From Candidatus Coatesiibacteriota bacterium (GTDB taxonomy: Bacteria; Oederibacteriota; CAKKQC01), in assembly GCA_023265785.1 (NCBI GenBank), contig JAHFSL010000171.1, positions 1 to 6,019 of the forward strand: a DNA stretch of 6,019 nucleotides, in the 5' to 3' direction. Both the position numbers and the translations under genes were made by a program. This document shows positions 5,601 to 6,019 of this stretch, piece by piece. Under the pieces are notes generated by a model. It saw nothing but the letters and a program-made list of their open reading frames with translations. It was not told the DNA's origin and did no database searches. Position 1 is the stretch's first letter; every line of letters begins with the position of its first letter.

Positions 5601-6019
5601 GCCACATTAGTGGCGGAGCCGGCGGCGAATTCGGCGACGGTGTTCCTGAACTGGCAATTCCGGACGGACCTGTGCGGACCGCCGTGCACGACCTACACCG
5701 TGTTCCGGACCACGGAGAGCGGATCGGGGGCGGTGTTCACGGTGGTGGGCAGTTTCCCGCCAGGGACAACCCTGTTTGTGGATCCCTCGCCCTTCCCGGG
5801 CGAGGTGAACTGCTACGCCTTCGACTGCGTGAACCCCACGGACACCACAACCCTCTATTGCGTGTCGGTGCCGAGCGGGGGTGGGCCGTGCCCGCAGGGG
5901 CTGACGGTGCTGGCTTCAGCGCGGGGGTTCTGCCCGCCGCGGGCGTTGCTGGAGTGGGAGGAAGCAGGAACGAATTGTACCGGGGTGGCGGGGTATGCGG
6001 TGTGGCGGGCGACGGCGAG
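2676..6019 (+). CDS. Giant secreted protein: PQQ-type beta-propeller plus Cys-rich FnIII-like repeat array (3' partial)
   Basis: The frame stays open from ATG 2676 to the window edge, 1114 codons without a stop. An in-frame TGA at 2667 fixes the start. Residues 1-25 are a signal peptide (basic MVGRK, hydrophobic core, cleavage after AHA). The mature start TDWPVYRFEEGRTAQSP matches the usual opening of PQQ-like propellers. Blade signatures follow up to about residue 450: SSPCVVG...TAFEARTG, WSSPVVD...LYKLNANTG, HSSPTLVG, SAPTLVGN...VGLDAPTG, and a closing GRLYALSR. The usual PQQ-dehydrogenase catalytic residues are not evident, so I read this as a binding or structural propeller. From residue 451 the protein is a chain of FnIII-like domains (YRVYRTTT, YYYRVCAIT, FRSTS motifs; W in the second strand) unusually rich in cysteine. 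It is probably cell-surface or secreted and stabilised by disulphides. The ligand is unknown. No anchoring or secretion tail (autotransporter, T9SS, dockerin) is visible because the 3' end is missing. It overlaps the LolA-like gene by 14 bases. Confidence 0.9.
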   Translation, partial: MVGRKSWAGWVVAWAAFHLPGPAHATDWPVYRFEEGRTAQSPVETAVPPLGLVWSNTLAGQGGSLTSSPCVVGTSLFVGTSSLGRLTAFEARTGQFLGSFTPTLSPTTPPLPGIPPGGFPGPRLDDKVHVSPTVPPGLQRVYYGVGRDVFGVPLDLNPALAWQTPLDEGVRWLGGRVYLESLWSSPVVDQTVSPPELWIGAHKLYKLNANTGAILGKIPLQVGPGLAEDIYHSSPTLVGTAAVVGTAAEDVFVPPAGFLHIWSVDRATMAVNWFFTTLGGVRATIAYDSVRARLLGGSVQGAGAGMLYCLDTAGGLVASVLNGDSHAGPIVDQGNGVVFNESYEFGIGYEVKAHTIPVAGPFGLPNWVTVVPGWSGSIESAPTLVGNAMSGVIYAAADYGPVVGLDAPTGAIVFSYLPASPIEQMNAQPTPANDFLYINSDEGRLYALSRCLSGLNIIPRAAPNCDLLLSWTPSNCSPAISGYRVYRTTTPADPAPPAISPLLPFGTTFYIDDPGNPGLYFYEVCAVDALGATISCSSVIAIQFTGSVFVLDTPIVNPDGSITCHLIPPACPCTTYVVFRSTSPGILGIRIGTTGSPTFFVDPNPVQGVSNCYVAVCEDLSGALFRPQPANQLCVFPTPCSATVDLTATAFCGPVAKLEWMESGSCTLLGFQVFRSTFSGAPLVSPIASQSPWTRTCGGSPSNPVFCYTDLTVAAGATYYYRVCAITTGFPAAPCSPEVTVAVPGFLAGAVIQSVTIVSEPAANSATLFISWTTVGGLCGPPCTVYQVFRTTTSAAPVSTWTPVGFVNLLHPSFFDPAPIPGEQNCYVVTCVNTGQVTSTATLFCAPIPFGGCPQGLTVLAAARGYCPPRVLLEWEEAGTNCTGVAGYAVWRATASGGPGTLVASQSPWPFCVGPPVELPPLSGTFFCYSDLGLAAGQTYYYTVCALTNAPVSGTCSNEAVAVTPAFVSGTVLVSATLVAEPAANSATVFLNWQFRTDLCGPPCTTYTVFRTTESGSGAVFTVVGSFPPGTTLFVDPSPFPGEVNCYAFDCVNPTDTTTLYCVSVPSGGGPCPQGLTVLASARGFCPPRALLEWEEAGTNCTGVAGYAVWRATA
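2751..4025 (+). other. PQQ-type beta-propeller domain (residues about 26-450)
   Basis: I count seven or eight blade-like repeats in this part of the giant protein. Each has a 'SSP.VV' or 'SAPTLV' strand, then a 'lyvGt' type strand, and in several blades an 'AlDa.TG' turn (AFEARTG, KLNANTG, GLDAPTG, CLDTAGG). The fourth to sixth blades are the least regular. A Pro/Gly-rich insertion after the first blade (SPTTPPLPGIPPGGFPGP) is coded by the GC-rich stretch near 2990-3045. Propellers of this kind bind partners or polymers and need not bind PQQ. Confidence 0.75.
4026..4592 (+). repeat. FnIII-like unit 0 (A0 residues 451-544, B0 residues 545-639)
   Basis: This is the first and most diverged two-domain unit. 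A0 (4026-4307) contains DLLLSWTPSNC, GYRVYRTTT and LYFYEVCAVD. B0 (4308-4592) contains ACPCTTYVVFRSTS, FFVDPNPVQGVSNCYVAVC. A0 has five cysteines where later A domains have seven, and it lacks the Cys-containing insertion before the 'FCY.DL' strand. B0 has six cysteines against five in later B domains. The unit is 189 residues, shorter than units 1 and 2. Confidence 0.7.
4593..5231 (+). repeat. FnIII-like unit 1 (A1 residues 640-746, B1 residues 747-852)
   Basis: The two-domain unit spans 213 residues. A1 (4593-4913) has CSATVDLTATAFCGPVAKLE, then GFQVFRSTF, ASQSPW, FCYTDLTVAAGATYYYRVC. B1 (4914-5231) has SEPAANSATLFISW, LCGPPCTVYQVFRTTT, FFDPAPIPGEQNCYVVTC. It carries 12 cysteines, seven in A and five in B, at positions matched in unit 2. 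Codon third positions are mixed, unlike the next unit. Confidence 0.75.
5232..5888 (+). repeat. FnIII-like unit 2 (A2 residues 853-967, B2 residues 968-1071)
   Basis: The two-domain unit spans 219 residues. A2 (5232-5576) has CPQGLTVLAAARGYCPPRVL, TNCTGVAGYAVWRAT, ASQSPWPFC, FCYSDLGLAAGQTYYYTVC. B2 (5577-5888) has AEPAANSATVFLNW, LCGPPCTTYTVFRTTE, FVDPSPFPGEVNCYAFDC. It has 12 cysteines in the same order as unit 1. Its first 131 bases match the first 131 bases of unit 3 at 117 positions. Confidence 0.8.
5889..6019 (+). repeat. FnIII-like unit 3, start only (A3 from residue 1072)
   Basis: Only the first 43 codons of a further A domain are in the window. They match unit 2 at 40 of 43 residues (changes A/S, Y/F and V/A) and 117 of 131 bases when read against 5232-5362. 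Most of the base changes are silent. The offset between the two copies is 657 bases, or 219 residues. The array clearly continues past the right edge. Confidence 0.9.

Noticed and set aside
4980..5700. Repeated CGPPC motifs considered as haem or metal sites
   Set aside because: The spacing is C-x3-C with no following His, so it is not the CxxCH haem motif. The pattern fits disulphides better.

Overview
The window reads as chromosomal or contig DNA from a GC-rich, probably Gram-negative environmental bacterium. It carries a SPOR-domain protein, exported proteins with ordinary Sec signal peptides, and a multidomain extracellular protein of the kind common in poorly studied GC-rich phyla. I cannot name the phylum. 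All genes I can support lie on the + strand, and I see no RNA genes, CRISPR array or insertion sequence.

Layout. (1) Positions 2-1060 hold the 3' part of a gene of visibly lower GC (three lines I counted are 52-60% GC). It encodes the C-terminal end of a membrane protein, most like a GT-C (PMT/ArnT-like) glycosyltransferase, with a helical TPR-like tail. (2) Positions 1061-1128 are a short, AT-richer spacer where composition changes sharply. (3) Positions 1129-1917 encode a TPR + SPOR-domain protein that has no visible export signal and may have lost its 5' end. (4) Positions 1970-2689 encode a 239-residue secreted protein with a LolA-like layout. (5) From 2676 to the window end one reading frame stays open for 1114 codons. 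It encodes a signal peptide, a PQQ-type beta-propeller of seven or eight blades, and an array of cysteine-rich, fibronectin-III-like domains that runs off the window.

The last gene is the main content of the window. Its array is built from two-domain units (A+B) of about 190-219 residues. Units 1 and 2 each carry 12 cysteines at matching places. The DNA of the last two unit starts is about 89% identical (117/131), while the earlier units are much more diverged, so the array looks recently expanded toward its 3' end.

The secreted LolA-like gene overlaps the start of the giant gene by 14 bases, so the two are probably co-translated and act together outside the inner membrane. The SPOR gene lies 52 bases further upstream and may belong to the same transcription unit. 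The membrane-protein gene on the left looks unrelated in composition.
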